Assembly (NCBI GenBank): GCA_027009115.1
Contig: JALVDI010000062.1
Span: forward strand, 1 to 45,598
Source of the DNA: Polyangiaceae bacterium
GTDB taxonomy: Bacteria > Myxococcota_A > Polyangia > Polyangiales > Houyiibacteriaceae
Reading direction: 5' to 3'
Length of the DNA: 45,598 nt
How positions within the stretch are numbered: the first letter of the stretch is position 1; every line of letters starts with the position of its first letter. A program made the translations under genes and the position numbers. Below the pieces are notes generated by a model that saw only the letters and a program-made list of their open reading frames with translations, searched no databases and was not told the DNA's origin. Positions 16,137-24,122 of the stretch are shown in pieces.

Positions 16137-17453
16137 TCAGTCCTCCGCGGCCGGATCCCCCTCCGCCTCGAGGCGTCGCCGCAAGTCCTCGAGGTAGTCC
16201 CCCTCGGCCCCTTGGGAGCGTCCTCCCGCCTTCTTGGCCTTGTCGAGCAGCACCACGGGCCGATCGCCGCTCGCCTCCAGGTCTTCGTCGAACCCCTCCA
16301 GCGGCGACGGGGCGCTCTCCGAGTCCAGCTCCGCGAAGCCCTCCATGGGTTCCACGCCACGCGCTGTATCGATGTCGAGGATGCCGAAGGGCCTCGCCTG
16401 ATCGGCCTCGTCGTCTTCCACGAGGACGGCCTCGGCGGCCAGGTCGACAGAGGCGCTCGGCTCGCTCTCGAACGAGGCCCGACCGTGTTCTGCGGGCAGC
16501 TCCGGCACCAGCGCGAGCTCCTCTTCAACGAGACGCTCCCCGGGCACGACCTCGCGGACGTAGTGGGCGATCGCCCGCGGCCCCACGAGCAGCCCCCGGC
16601 ACATCGCGAAGTGCTCGAGGTGGAGCGCCAGATCCGCCGCGCTCGCGATGCGGGCGCGCGCGTCACGTCGCAGCGCCGCCATCACGATCTCCTCGAGATC
16701 GTTGGGGTAATCCGGCACGAGGGACGATGGGGGCGGCGCGTCCCGCTCGACGATCGCCTGCATCACCTCGATCTCCGTCCCCCGATAGAGGCGCGAGCCC
16801 GTCGTGAGCTCGTGGAGGATCACACCGAGCGCGAAGACATCCGCCCGTCGGTCGAGGGCCCTCCCCCGGACCTGCTCCGGCGCCATGTAACCGAAGGTGC
16901 CCTTGACGGCCCCCGCCTCCGTCGCGGGGCGCGCGTCGGTCTTGGCCACCCCGAAGTCCATCAGCTTGGCTACTCCGTCCCGCGTGATCATCACATTCTG
17001 GGGCGTCACGTCACGGTGCACGATCCTCAACGGCCGGCCGGCACGGTCCTTGGCCACGTGCGCGTGGTTGAGCGCCTCGCAGACCTGCAGAGCAATACCC
17101 AGGGTCACGTGCAGCGGCATGAGCTGCTGCGCCCGCGCCCCCATCCGCCAGAGGTCGGCGAGGTTCCACCCATCGACGTACTCCATGGCCAGGAACCACG
17201 TTCCCTCGGCGAAACCGAGATCGTAGACCTGCGGGATGTTCGGATGCGAGAGGTGCGCCAAGAGGTGCGCCTCATAGTGGAACATGCGCAGGGTGGGCTC
17301 GTGCTCGACGAAGTTCTTGAACAGGCGCTTGATGACGACGTCGCGGAAAAAGCCCCCCTGCCCCCACTGACGCCCCAGAAAAATCTCCGCCATGCCGCCG
17401 GCCGCGATCTTTCGGAGAAGCTCGTAACGTCCGTAAGGAGTTCCTTGTTGCAC
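16137..17453 (-). CDS. Hanks-type serine/threonine protein kinase
   Basis: The 438-residue cytoplasmic kinase has all main motifs: glycine loop AAGGMAEIFLG, catalytic Lys in DVVIKRLF, catalytic loop VHRDVTPQNVM, metal-binding DFG in LMDFGVAK, and MAPEQVRG. The kinase domain spans ~1-280. The C-terminal ~150 residues are acidic, Pro/Glu/Ala-rich and probably disordered; no membrane helix is seen. I chose the GTG at 17453, just before the first kinase strand; the frame runs farther but would overlap the divergent gene at 17530. No strong Shine-Dalgarno is visible. It lies upstream of a GAF/sigma-54 activator on the same strand, so phosphorylation of that activator is a sensible hypothesis. Confidence 0.93.
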   Translation of the reverse strand: MQQGTPYGRYELLRKIAAGGMAEIFLGRQWGQGGFFRDVVIKRLFKNFVEHEPTLRMFHYEAHLLAHLSHPNIPQVYDLGFAEGTWFLAMEYVDGWNLADLWRMGARAQQLMPLHVTLGIALQVCEALNHAHVAKDRAGRPLRIVHRDVTPQNVMITRDGVAKLMDFGVAKTDARPATEAGAVKGTFGYMAPEQVRGRALDRRADVFALGVILHELTTGSRLYRGTEIEVMQAIVERDAPPPSSLVPDYPNDLEEIVMAALRRDARARIASAADLALHLEHFAMCRGLLVGPRAIAHYVREVVPGERLVEEELALVPELPAEHGRASFESEPSASVDLAAEAVLVEDDEADQARPFGILDIDTARGVEPMEGFAELDSESAPSPLEGFDEDLEASGDRPVVLLDKAKKAGGRSQGAEGDYLEDLRRRLEAEGDPAAED

Positions 17454-17529
17454 AGCAGTGGAGGGGCGTAGGCCGAAGCGCCGCTTCGAAGTGTACCCGT
17501 TCGAAAAGACAACTACATTCTTTCTCGCG

Positions 17530-19041
17530 ATGTCTCGCCTCCTGTGGATCAGCGGCCTGCTCGCGGGGACGGCGGCCTGCGGGGCGCCACCCTGCCCGGA
17601 GGGCTCGGATGGACGGGACGGGACGCTCGATGGTGGCCCGCTCGCCATGGTCCGACTCCCACCGGATCTGGGCGCAGCGTGCGCGGCCCGCTGCAACGGC
17701 CCCGACGACTGCCCACCGGGGACGATCTGCACACGCGCCCGCTACCGCGACGAGGAAGGCCACACGAGCCGCTTCGAGCTCGTCTGCTTGCCGCCGGCCG
17801 CCCGAGGCCGAGCTGCAGCCGGCGCGTGCACTGTCGCCGGCGAACTCGAAGAGTGCGCCTCGCGCAGCTGCCACGAAGGGCAGTGTGTCGTCGCCTGCGC
17901 GCGCGATGCGGACTGTCTGGTCGGCCAGCGCTGCGTCGAAGTGAGCGAAGACGGGTTCACGACGCGCCTGTGCTGGTACGCCGACGATGCCCTCGAGCGC
18001 CCGATCGAACTGGGAACCCACGAGCTGCGCGGCGGTGAGGCGACCGCCCCCCTCGTCTTCGCCGTGCCCCCGGAGACCGAAGGCCTTGGGCTCGTCGCCG
18101 AAGACCTCGCGGGCCACCGCTTCCCCCTGACGTTCGTGGAGCTGCGGGACGCCGAGGATGTGCTTCTCTTCGACCTCGAGACGATCCTCGCCTGGCAGGA
18201 TACGCCCATCCGCTGGCTGCCCCTGCAGACCCATGGCGCCGCGGCGATGCTGGCCCCCGGAAGCACCGAGGACCGCGTGCGTTTCCGCCACGGCCGCTGG
18301 ACGCTTCGCGCGGGGGTGCTCCCCGGATCGACCGCCGACTCGGTCCGCGTCCGGCTTCGGGCACTCCCGACCGCCGCGGGCCCTGGCTCCCTCCATCTCA
18401 ACGTCCACCTGGCCCCCGGCCTCGGCGTAAACGCCGCGTCCGCATCCACCGACACGAGGCTGCAAGGAGTCCTCGGCACGGTCGAAGCGATCTTCCAGGC
18501 GATCGGGCTCCGCGTCGTCGCCCGACGATACCTCGACGATGTCGAGCCGCACCTATCGGTGGTGGACTCCGTCCAGGGCCCCGAGAGCGAGGCCGCCGCC
18601 CTGCTACGCGGTGCCGTGGGCGAGGGCCTCGACGTGTTCTTGGTGCGCTCCATCGACGCGGCGACCCCCACCCTGGGTCTCGCTGGGGGCGTCCCAGGCC
18701 CCTTCGGGGAGCCAGGCACCTCGCACAGCGGCGTGATCGTGAGCTATGACCGCGCCGTGGTCGGTGACGGTACCCTTCTGGCGGCGCAGGTCCTCGCCCA
18801 TGAGATCGGTCATTACCTGGGCCTCTTCCACAACCAGGAGGGCAGCCCCGCCTGCGCCGCCGGCGAACGTCCGCCCGGCTGTGCGCCCTTCGGGGGGCAG
18901 GATCCCATCGCCGATACCTCCACGAGCGACCGCAACCTCATGTTCTGGGCCCTCCGCACCTTCGAGGACGGCTCGGTCAACGACGAGCTCACCGAAGGGC
19001 AGGGCTTCGTCCTGCTCCGCAACCCCTTGGTCTCCCGATGA
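17530..19041 (+). CDS. Metzincin-like metalloprotease lipoprotein
   Basis: The 503-residue product has a lipoprotein-type leader ending in GTAAC (Cys ~residue 17). A Cys-rich N-terminal region (~20-160) follows with repeated disulfide-type modules, then a beta-rich middle. Near residues 424-434 is HEIGHYLGLFH, an exact HExxHxxGxxH zinc-binding motif of metzincins, followed ~40 residues on by RNLMFW, a plausible Met-turn. Secreted or surface proteolysis is therefore likely; which metzincin family (pappalysin-like or matrixin-like) is unclear. The ATG at 17530 was chosen because the leader starts there; the upstream frame from 17458 runs into the promoter region. It diverges from the kinase gene with only 76 nt between them. 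Confidence 0.87.
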   Translation: MSRLLWISGLLAGTAACGAPPCPEGSDGRDGTLDGGPLAMVRLPPDLGAACAARCNGPDDCPPGTICTRARYRDEEGHTSRFELVCLPPAARGRAAAGACTVAGELEECASRSCHEGQCVVACARDADCLVGQRCVEVSEDGFTTRLCWYADDALERPIELGTHELRGGEATAPLVFAVPPETEGLGLVAEDLAGHRFPLTFVELRDAEDVLLFDLETILAWQDTPIRWLPLQTHGAAAMLAPGSTEDRVRFRHGRWTLRAGVLPGSTADSVRVRLRALPTAAGPGSLHLNVHLAPGLGVNAASASTDTRLQGVLGTVEAIFQAIGLRVVARRYLDDVEPHLSVVDSVQGPESEAAALLRGAVGEGLDVFLVRSIDAATPTLGLAGGVPGPFGEPGTSHSGVIVSYDRAVVGDGTLLAAQVLAHEIGHYLGLFHNQEGSPACAAGERPPGCAPFGGQDPIADTSTSDRNLMFWALRTFEDGSVNDELTEGQGFVLLRNPLVSR

Positions 19042-19060
19042 AAAAGGTCTCCCGATGAAA
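19029..19060 (+). repeat. 17-bp tandem duplication across a stop codon
   Basis: GGTCTCCCGATGAAA occurs at 19029-19043 and again at 19046-19060, a 17-bp period. The first copy carries the metalloprotease stop (TGA 19039-19041). The second supplies an ATG at 19055 that opens a 17-codon frame reaching the SDR start. Confidence 0.9.
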
Positions 19061-19108
19061 CGCCACCCGCCTGCTGCCGCCCTCCCTGAGCTGCGCGGGA
19101 GGCTCTGA
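19055..19108 (+). CDS. Possible 17-residue leader peptide
   Basis: ATG at 19055 opens a 17-codon frame (MKRHPPAAALPELRGRL) ending in a TGA at 19106-19108 that overlaps the SDR ATG by one base. The start lies in a 17-bp duplication, so it may be an accident of recent duplication. If translated, it would couple ribosomes from the metalloprotease stop to the SDR start. The SDR also has its own GGGAGG binding site inside this frame. No amino-acid pattern suggests classical attenuation. Confidence 0.25.
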   Translation: MKRHPPAAALPELRGRL

Positions 19109-19950
19109 TGGCCGTCGGCCTCGAGGGAAAGGTCGTCTTGATCACGGGAGCGGGCCGGGGCATCGGCCGCGCCACGGCCGAGCTGCTCGCGCGCCGCGGC
19201 GCGCGCCTCGTCCTCAACGACCTCGGCTGCGATGTGGAGGGGCGGGGTGCGGACCCGTCGGTGATCGAGGACGTGGCGGGGCAGCTCCGAGCAGCCGGCG
19301 CCGAGGTGGTCGACGACTCCGGCGACGCCACGAAGGACGTCGCTCGCCTCATCGAGCTGGCCTGCGCCACCTTCGGGCAGCTCGACGCCGTCGTGAGCTG
19401 CATCGGCAGCCGTTGGGAGCGCTCGCTGCTGCGGCTCGACGACGCCGACGTCGAGCGGATCTTCGAGGTAGGCTTCCATGGACCGCGGAGGCTTCTCCGC
19501 GCCGCCGCCGCCCACTGGACCGAAGCCCGCCTGCCCGGCCGCGCCATCCTGTGTGCAGGCCCAGCGGCGTTCTTCGGCACCGCCCGCCAGGGCGCGGTGG
19601 GCGCTGCGCAGGCCGCCCTCGTCGCCCTCGCCCGCGCCGCCGCCGTCGAGCTGCGACGGCACGCCATCGGCATCAACGTGGTGGTGCCGACGGCACGGAC
19701 TCGGCTCACCGAGGACCTCCCGCTCTTCCAGGGCATCGGCGAGGGCTCGATGACCCCTCAGAACGTGGCGGCTGTCCTGGCGTTCCTCGTGAGTGACGAC
19801 GCCCTGGAGGTCCACGGCGAGGTCCTGGGCGTCGCCGGAGGCCGTCTGTACGCCGTGCAATCGCGCGAGACGACCGGAGCCTTCCTCGACCAAGCCGATT
19901 TCACACCCGAAGACGTCGCGGCCGCCTGGCCCGAGGTGACCCAGCCGTGA
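19108..19950 (+). CDS. SDR-fold protein lacking the catalytic Tyr and Lys
   Basis: The 280-residue protein has a normal short-chain dehydrogenase N-terminus: VVLITGAGRGIGRATAELLA is the glycine-rich NAD(P) loop and LVLNDLG follows as the cofactor-specificity strand. The NNAG position reads SCIG. Where SDRs carry Y-x-x-x-K, this protein reads RQGAVGAAQAAL, with Val and Gln at the Tyr and Lys positions. The usual catalytic Ser strand reads ILCAGPAAFF. It probably binds a dinucleotide but cannot use the standard SDR mechanism, so it may be a pseudoenzyme or sensor. GGGAGG lies 6 nt before the ATG. It follows the metalloprotease closely and may share its transcript. Confidence 0.88.
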   Translation: MAVGLEGKVVLITGAGRGIGRATAELLARRGARLVLNDLGCDVEGRGADPSVIEDVAGQLRAAGAEVVDDSGDATKDVARLIELACATFGQLDAVVSCIGSRWERSLLRLDDADVERIFEVGFHGPRRLLRAAAAHWTEARLPGRAILCAGPAAFFGTARQGAVGAAQAALVALARAAAVELRRHAIGINVVVPTARTRLTEDLPLFQGIGEGSMTPQNVAAVLAFLVSDDALEVHGEVLGVAGGRLYAVQSRETTGAFLDQADFTPEDVAAAWPEVTQP

Positions 19951-19958
19951 GCCTGGCG

Positions 19959-20126
19959 TCAGCCGAAGAGATCGATCACGACGACGCCGCGATCGGCGTC
20001 CTCGTCGCGCGTCTCTTCACGGGGCGGCACCAAGGGAATGGGGACATGCACCACCGGCTGCTCGCGCTCGTTGCGCACGTCTTCTTCCCGCTTGCGGATC
20101 TGGTCGATGATGAAGGGAGGCAGCAT
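19959..20126 (-). CDS. Small hydrophilic protein of 55 residues
   Basis: The 55-residue product begins MLPPFIIDQIRKREEDV, an amphipathic basic/acidic helix. A Pro/Val strand (PVVHVPIPLVPP) follows, then an acidic stretch and the C-terminus GVVVIDLFG. From memory, small proteins with an MLPPFII-x-QIRKRE start recur in deltaproteobacteria/Myxococcota; their role is not known to me. It has its own good promoter (20154-20181) and ends 8 nt from the convergent SDR gene. No Shine-Dalgarno is evident and the predicted leader is only ~20 nt. There is no signal peptide or membrane segment, so it is probably a cytoplasmic partner or adaptor. It is short enough to be missed by ordinary gene calling. Confidence 0.78.
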   Translation of the reverse strand: MLPPFIIDQIRKREEDVRNEREQPVVHVPIPLVPPREETRDEDADRGVVVIDLFG

Positions 20127-20153
20127 GGTGAAGACCGGGGTGTACTCACCGGC

Positions 20154-20181
20154 AATATAGCAATGGCCCCTCGGGTGACAA
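20154..20181 (-). promoter_or_regulatory. Sigma-70-like promoter for the 55-residue gene
   Basis: On the minus strand TTGTCA (20181-20176) and TATATT (20159-20154) are 16 nt apart, both close to consensus and among the best promoter matches in the window. The predicted start near 20147 lies ~20 nt before the ATG at 20126. Confidence 0.62.
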
Positions 20182-20257
20182 GAGTTTGCGCGCGGAGACC
20201 TGCCGGAGGGCTCGGCCGGACCCCACGACCCGCTATTCGACCGACAGGGGCCCGCCC

Positions 20258-21538
20258 TTGAGGCCCGCCGCGCCGCTTGCCCCGTGGGCGCTGTCGATCG
20301 TGGCTCTCGGGGCCAGCAGCGTCGGAGCTCAGGACTTTGACCCGCAGAACGCTGGGTGGAACGGGCTGCGCGATCTCCTGGGGGCCGCCGATGAAGCCGG
20401 CGTCCTCCTCGACACCCCCGCGGAGATCGACGTGAGCGCCCTCGATGCGACCGACGCTCTGCTGATCGTGCACCCTACCGAACCCCTGCCGCGGGGGAGC
20501 CTTACGGCCTTCCTGCGCGCGGGCGGGCGGGTGGCCGTCGCCGACGACTTCGGGCACGCCGACGCGTTCCTCCGCGGCTACGGCATTGCCCGTCACGAGC
20601 CGAACCTTGGCGAGGACGTGCTGCTCCTGCGCGGCAACCCGGCTCTCCCCATCGCGCGGGCGCGGGCGCGCCATCCGCTGATGGAAGAGGTGGACGCCCT
20701 CGTCGCCAACCACCCGACGGTTCTCACGCACCAGGCGCTGCAGCCGATCGCGGCCTTCGACGAGTCGAGCGAGGCGCTCGTGCTCGCCGGCGCCATCGAA
20801 GAGGGCCGACTCGCGGCCATCGGTGATCCGAGCCTGTTCATCAACAACATGATGCGCTTCCGCGGAAACCGACGGTTCGCGCGCAACCTGCTTCGCTACC
20901 TCGACGCCGGGCGCGGAGGCCGAATCCTGCTCGCAACCCCGGGAGTGCCCCTGCGCGGCCGCTTCGGTGACGGGAGTGGCCCGCCGCTGGAACGACTGAA
21001 CGACCGCCTGCGGGACGCCGCCCACGCGGACACACCGCCCATCGCCCTGACCCTCACCGCCGCCGTGCTCGCGGCCATTCTCCTCGTCTTCGCGGTGTCG
21101 GCGTTGCCGACCCGCTCCCCCTACTCGCGACAGGCTGTCGATCCGATCCGGAGCGAGGGCGGCGGCTTCCTCGGCCGCGTCGAGTTCTTCACGCGGCGAC
21201 GGCGCGACCTCGTCCACCCATTGATGGTCTACAAGTTCGAGTTGGAGGCCGAGCTCGTGCGTCGCCTCGGGCTCGAGCAGACGCCACGGCTGGGAGACGC
21301 CGTCCGCGTCCTGCAGCAAGCCGGGTTGCCGGCGGCCGAAGCCGAGGAGCTCCGACGGCTACTGCTGGAGCTCGACGATCTGCGCCGGCGCCTCGACCAC
21401 CCTCCAGGGCCGCCGAGGGTCTCGCCCCACCGGCTGCGCCGCATGGTAGACACGGGGGAGCGTCTCCTCGCGCGCATCGCCAAGCTCACCCTGCCGGGAG
21501 CGGACGAGGACCAGGCGCGCTACAACGGCCCACGATGA
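20258..21538 (+). CDS. DUF4350-type membrane protein
   Basis: The 426-residue product, started at TTG 20258, begins with a signal sequence ending in GAQ. A Rossmann-like extracytoplasmic domain follows (ALDATDALLIVHP, GGRVAVADDFGHAD), typical of DUF4350. A membrane helix comes next (~residues 270-292, ALTLTAAVLAAILLVFAVSA) and then a basic cytoplasmic tail with helices. DUF4350 proteins are usually encoded beside MoxR and DUF58 genes, exactly as here, and are thought to belong to a membrane-associated MoxR module. The last 4 nt overlap the MoxR start (ATGA). The upstream frame from 20186 lacks a signal sequence, so I kept the internal TTG. Molecular function is unknown. Confidence 0.88.
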   Translation: MRPAAPLAPWALSIVALGASSVGAQDFDPQNAGWNGLRDLLGAADEAGVLLDTPAEIDVSALDATDALLIVHPTEPLPRGSLTAFLRAGGRVAVADDFGHADAFLRGYGIARHEPNLGEDVLLLRGNPALPIARARARHPLMEEVDALVANHPTVLTHQALQPIAAFDESSEALVLAGAIEEGRLAAIGDPSLFINNMMRFRGNRRFARNLLRYLDAGRGGRILLATPGVPLRGRFGDGSGPPLERLNDRLRDAAHADTPPIALTLTAAVLAAILLVFAVSALPTRSPYSRQAVDPIRSEGGGFLGRVEFFTRRRRDLVHPLMVYKFELEAELVRRLGLEQTPRLGDAVRVLQQAGLPAAEAEELRRLLLELDDLRRRLDHPPGPPRVSPHRLRRMVDTGERLLARIAKLTLPGADEDQARYNGPR

Positions 21539-22503
21539 CTGCCACTCGAAGCCCCATCACCGACGCCACCCTCGCCCGCGCGGCGGAGCTCGCGGGCGCG
21601 GTCGTCCGCGAGGTGCAGGCGGTCTTCGTGGGCCCCCGGGACATCCCCGAGCTGCTCCTGGTGAGCCTCCTGGCGGGTGGGCACGCGCTCCTCGAAGGGG
21701 TGCCGGGCGTCGCCAAGACCACGCTCGTCAAGGCCTTCGCCGCCACGCTCGGGTGCTCGTTTCGTCGTATCCAGTTCACCCCGGACCTGCTGCCGGCCGA
21801 CATCACCGGGACCTTCGTGCTCTCGCCGCGGGACGGCACCTTCTCGCTCCGAGAGGGCCCCGTCTTCGCCAACGTCGTGCTGGGCGACGAGATCAACCGC
21901 GCACCCGCCAAGACCCAAAGCGCCCTGCTCGAGGCGATGCAGGAGCGGCAAGTGACCATCGAAGGCGAGACGCGACCGCTCCCCGACCCTTTCCTGGTGC
22001 TCGCGACGCAGAACCCCGTGGAGCACGCAGGCACCTACCCGCTCCCGGAAGCCCAGATCGATCGCTTCCTGGTTCGGTTGGTTCTGGGATACCCGGACGG
22101 ACGCGCCGAGCGTGAGATGCTCCGGCGCTTCTTGGGGGCGCGGCCGACGCCTCGATCCGTCTTGGGGCCCGACGACATCCGGCACCTGCGGGCGCTGGTT
22201 GGCTCGATCCACGTCGAGGACGAGGTCCTCGACTACGTCGTACGTCTGGCGACTTACACCCGCGAGCACAGCCGGCTGTTCTTGGGCATCAGTCCGCGGG
22301 CATCCCTCGCGTTGCTGCAGGCCGCTCGGGCGCGGGCGCTCCTCGGTGGGCGGGCCTACGTGTTGCCGGACGACGTGAAGGCCCTGGCCATCCCGGTCCT
22401 CGCACACCGCCTGGTGCTCACGCCGGAGGCCGAGATGGAGGGGACGCGTCCCGAGCGTTTGCTGGCGCGGGCTCTCGACCGCGTGCCCCCACGAAGCGAC
22501 TGA
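21535..22503 (+). CDS. MoxR-family AAA+ ATPase
   Basis: The 322-residue ATPase shows Walker A GVPGVAKTT (~54-62), Walker B VVLGDEINR (~114-122), sensor 1 ATQNP (~155) and the MoxR-typical PLPEAQIDRF. MoxR ATPases are thought to remodel or mature partner proteins that carry von Willebrand A-like domains, often encoded next door. Here the partners are the DUF58 protein directly downstream (stop/start overlap TGATG) and the DUF4350 protein upstream (4-nt overlap). The C-terminal lid (~230-322) looks complete. The physiological substrate cannot be read from the sequence. Confidence 0.96.
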   Translation: MTATRSPITDATLARAAELAGAVVREVQAVFVGPRDIPELLLVSLLAGGHALLEGVPGVAKTTLVKAFAATLGCSFRRIQFTPDLLPADITGTFVLSPRDGTFSLREGPVFANVVLGDEINRAPAKTQSALLEAMQERQVTIEGETRPLPDPFLVLATQNPVEHAGTYPLPEAQIDRFLVRLVLGYPDGRAEREMLRRFLGARPTPRSVLGPDDIRHLRALVGSIHVEDEVLDYVVRLATYTREHSRLFLGISPRASLALLQAARARALLGGRAYVLPDDVKALAIPVLAHRLVLTPEAEMEGTRPERLLARALDRVPPRSD

Positions 22504-24122
22504 TGTTGCCGATCCCCACCCGCGCCGCGCTGGCAGCGTTCGCCGCGTGCGTACTGACCCTCGCGCTGGGCATCACGCTGACGAGCGCCGCCGCCGTCTC
22601 TGTCGCGGGCGCGGGTTTTGTAGGGCTGGCGCTCGCCTTGGCCGCCACCATGCCCTTGGGGCGCCGTCTCCGGCGCGAACGCCTCGAGTTCGCCTGGTGG
22701 CTCGAGCACGGCACGGGACGGGCAGCCGGCGCAGCGATCCCCGGCGCCCCCTTTGAGGTCCGCTGCTACGTGCGCCACCGCGGCGCCATGAACCTGGACG
22801 CGACAGGCCTCGAGCCCATCGTCCCCAGCGCCGTCAAGGTCGAGCGCTGCCCCACCGCCATCCGTCTCGCCGCGCGGACCCGGACCGAGTTTCGCCTCAC
22901 CCTCCTGGCCCCCGCAGCCGGACGCCTCGTGTTGCATGGGCTGGCGCTGCGCCTGCGCGGGCCCCTCGGATTCTTCGAGACGCCGCTCTACTTCCCCAAT
23001 CCGCTCGTCATCAAGGTGCTGCCCCGCGCGGCCGCCGGACGACCGAGGGCGACGGCGATGCGTCAACCCGCCTCCACGGCCCGGGCGGGGCGCGCCGTGG
23101 TCCGGCACCGTGGCGGCGGCACGGAGCTGCACGAGCTCCGTGAGCTCGTCCCGGGCGACCCCTTCAAGGCGATCGCGTGGAAAGCGAGCGCCCGTCGAGG
23201 ACGGCTGATGGTCAAGGAGGTCGAAGAGGAGATCCAGCAGACCCGCTGGATCCTCCTCGACGTCAGCGGAACGATGCGCGCCGGCCCTCCGGGGCGACGC
23301 AAGCTCGACTACGCCATCGAGGTGGCGGCAGCGGCGGCCACGGAAGCGGAGGCAGCCGGCGACCGAGTAGGCCTGATCACCTTCGACGCGCGGGTGGTCA
23401 CACACCTGGCGGCCCACGAGGGCAAATCGCAACGGCTCCGGATCTACGATGCCCTGCTCGGCGCCACGGAGATCGTCGACGAGGACCTGACGGATATCGA
23501 CGAGCAGGCGCTCGCGGAGCTCGTCGCCCGCTACGTGCGCCAGCAAGACGGAGTCGACTTCTACCGCGGTCACGACGGCGTCGATGGCCCGGGGCTCGTC
23601 GACCACGTGCGGCGCGCCCTGGGCGAGATGCGCCCGTCGGAGCGCGCCGCGGTACGAGCGTCGAGCCCCATGTCCCAGTGGCTGCGCCGCTTCTGCCGGG
23701 CCCGTGGCCTTCCCCTGCCTCACCGAGCCGACGCAGGGGACCACGGCAAGAGCCTCGCCCTCGCCGACGCGCTACAGAGGGTCGGCGGGCGATCGCGTTC
23801 GCCGACGTCGATCCTCGTCTGCAGCGACTTCGACGGAGTCCTCGATCCGTCCCCGATCGTCGCTGCCTTGCGGCTCGTCCGCGCACACCGCCACCGGGTG
23901 ACCGTCCTTCTTCCCGACGCGATGTCCCAAGCGCCCCCAGCGACCGAACCGCTCGCCCAGACCCTGGCGCGCGTGTACGCGCGCAGCGAGGAGCGTCGCC
24001 TTCGCGAGACCCGCGAGCTCCTGGGGCGCCTGGGGATCCCCGCGCTCGTGGCGCGCCGGGGCGAGAGCCCTCACCTCGTCGCCGCACGGGCCTGCCGGGC
24101 GGCGCTGCGGAGGGCGGCGTGA
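22503..24122 (+). CDS. DUF58 / vWA-like membrane protein
   Basis: The 539-residue protein has two N-terminal membrane helices (~10-55) and a beta-rich region. The DUF58 signature GTELHELRELVPGDPFKAI falls at ~203-221, followed by a von Willebrand A-like core with WILLDVSGTMR (~248-258) as the metal-site strand, DxSGT. The C-terminal half (~330-539) is longer than in many DUF58 proteins and contains a second alpha/beta segment (TSILVCSDFDGVLDPSPIV). It is the expected client of the MoxR ATPase just upstream (one-base stop/start overlap). Its own stop overlaps the GTG of rsmA. Role inferred: envelope-linked protein maturation. Confidence 0.93.
   Translation: MLPIPTRAALAAFAACVLTLALGITLTSAAAVSVAGAGFVGLALALAATMPLGRRLRRERLEFAWWLEHGTGRAAGAAIPGAPFEVRCYVRHRGAMNLDATGLEPIVPSAVKVERCPTAIRLAARTRTEFRLTLLAPAAGRLVLHGLALRLRGPLGFFETPLYFPNPLVIKVLPRAAAGRPRATAMRQPASTARAGRAVVRHRGGGTELHELRELVPGDPFKAIAWKASARRGRLMVKEVEEEIQQTRWILLDVSGTMRAGPPGRRKLDYAIEVAAAAATEAEAAGDRVGLITFDARVVTHLAAHEGKSQRLRIYDALLGATEIVDEDLTDIDEQALAELVARYVRQQDGVDFYRGHDGVDGPGLVDHVRRALGEMRPSERAAVRASSPMSQWLRRFCRARGLPLPHRADAGDHGKSLALADALQRVGGRSRSPTSILVCSDFDGVLDPSPIVAALRLVRAHRHRVTVLLPDAMSQAPPATEPLAQTLARVYARSEERRLRETRELLGRLGIPALVARRGESPHLVAARACRAALRRAA

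Noticed and set aside
19947-20261. 104-codon plus-strand frame after the SDR
   Set aside because: No ribosome-binding site or domain; antisense to the better-supported 55-residue gene.
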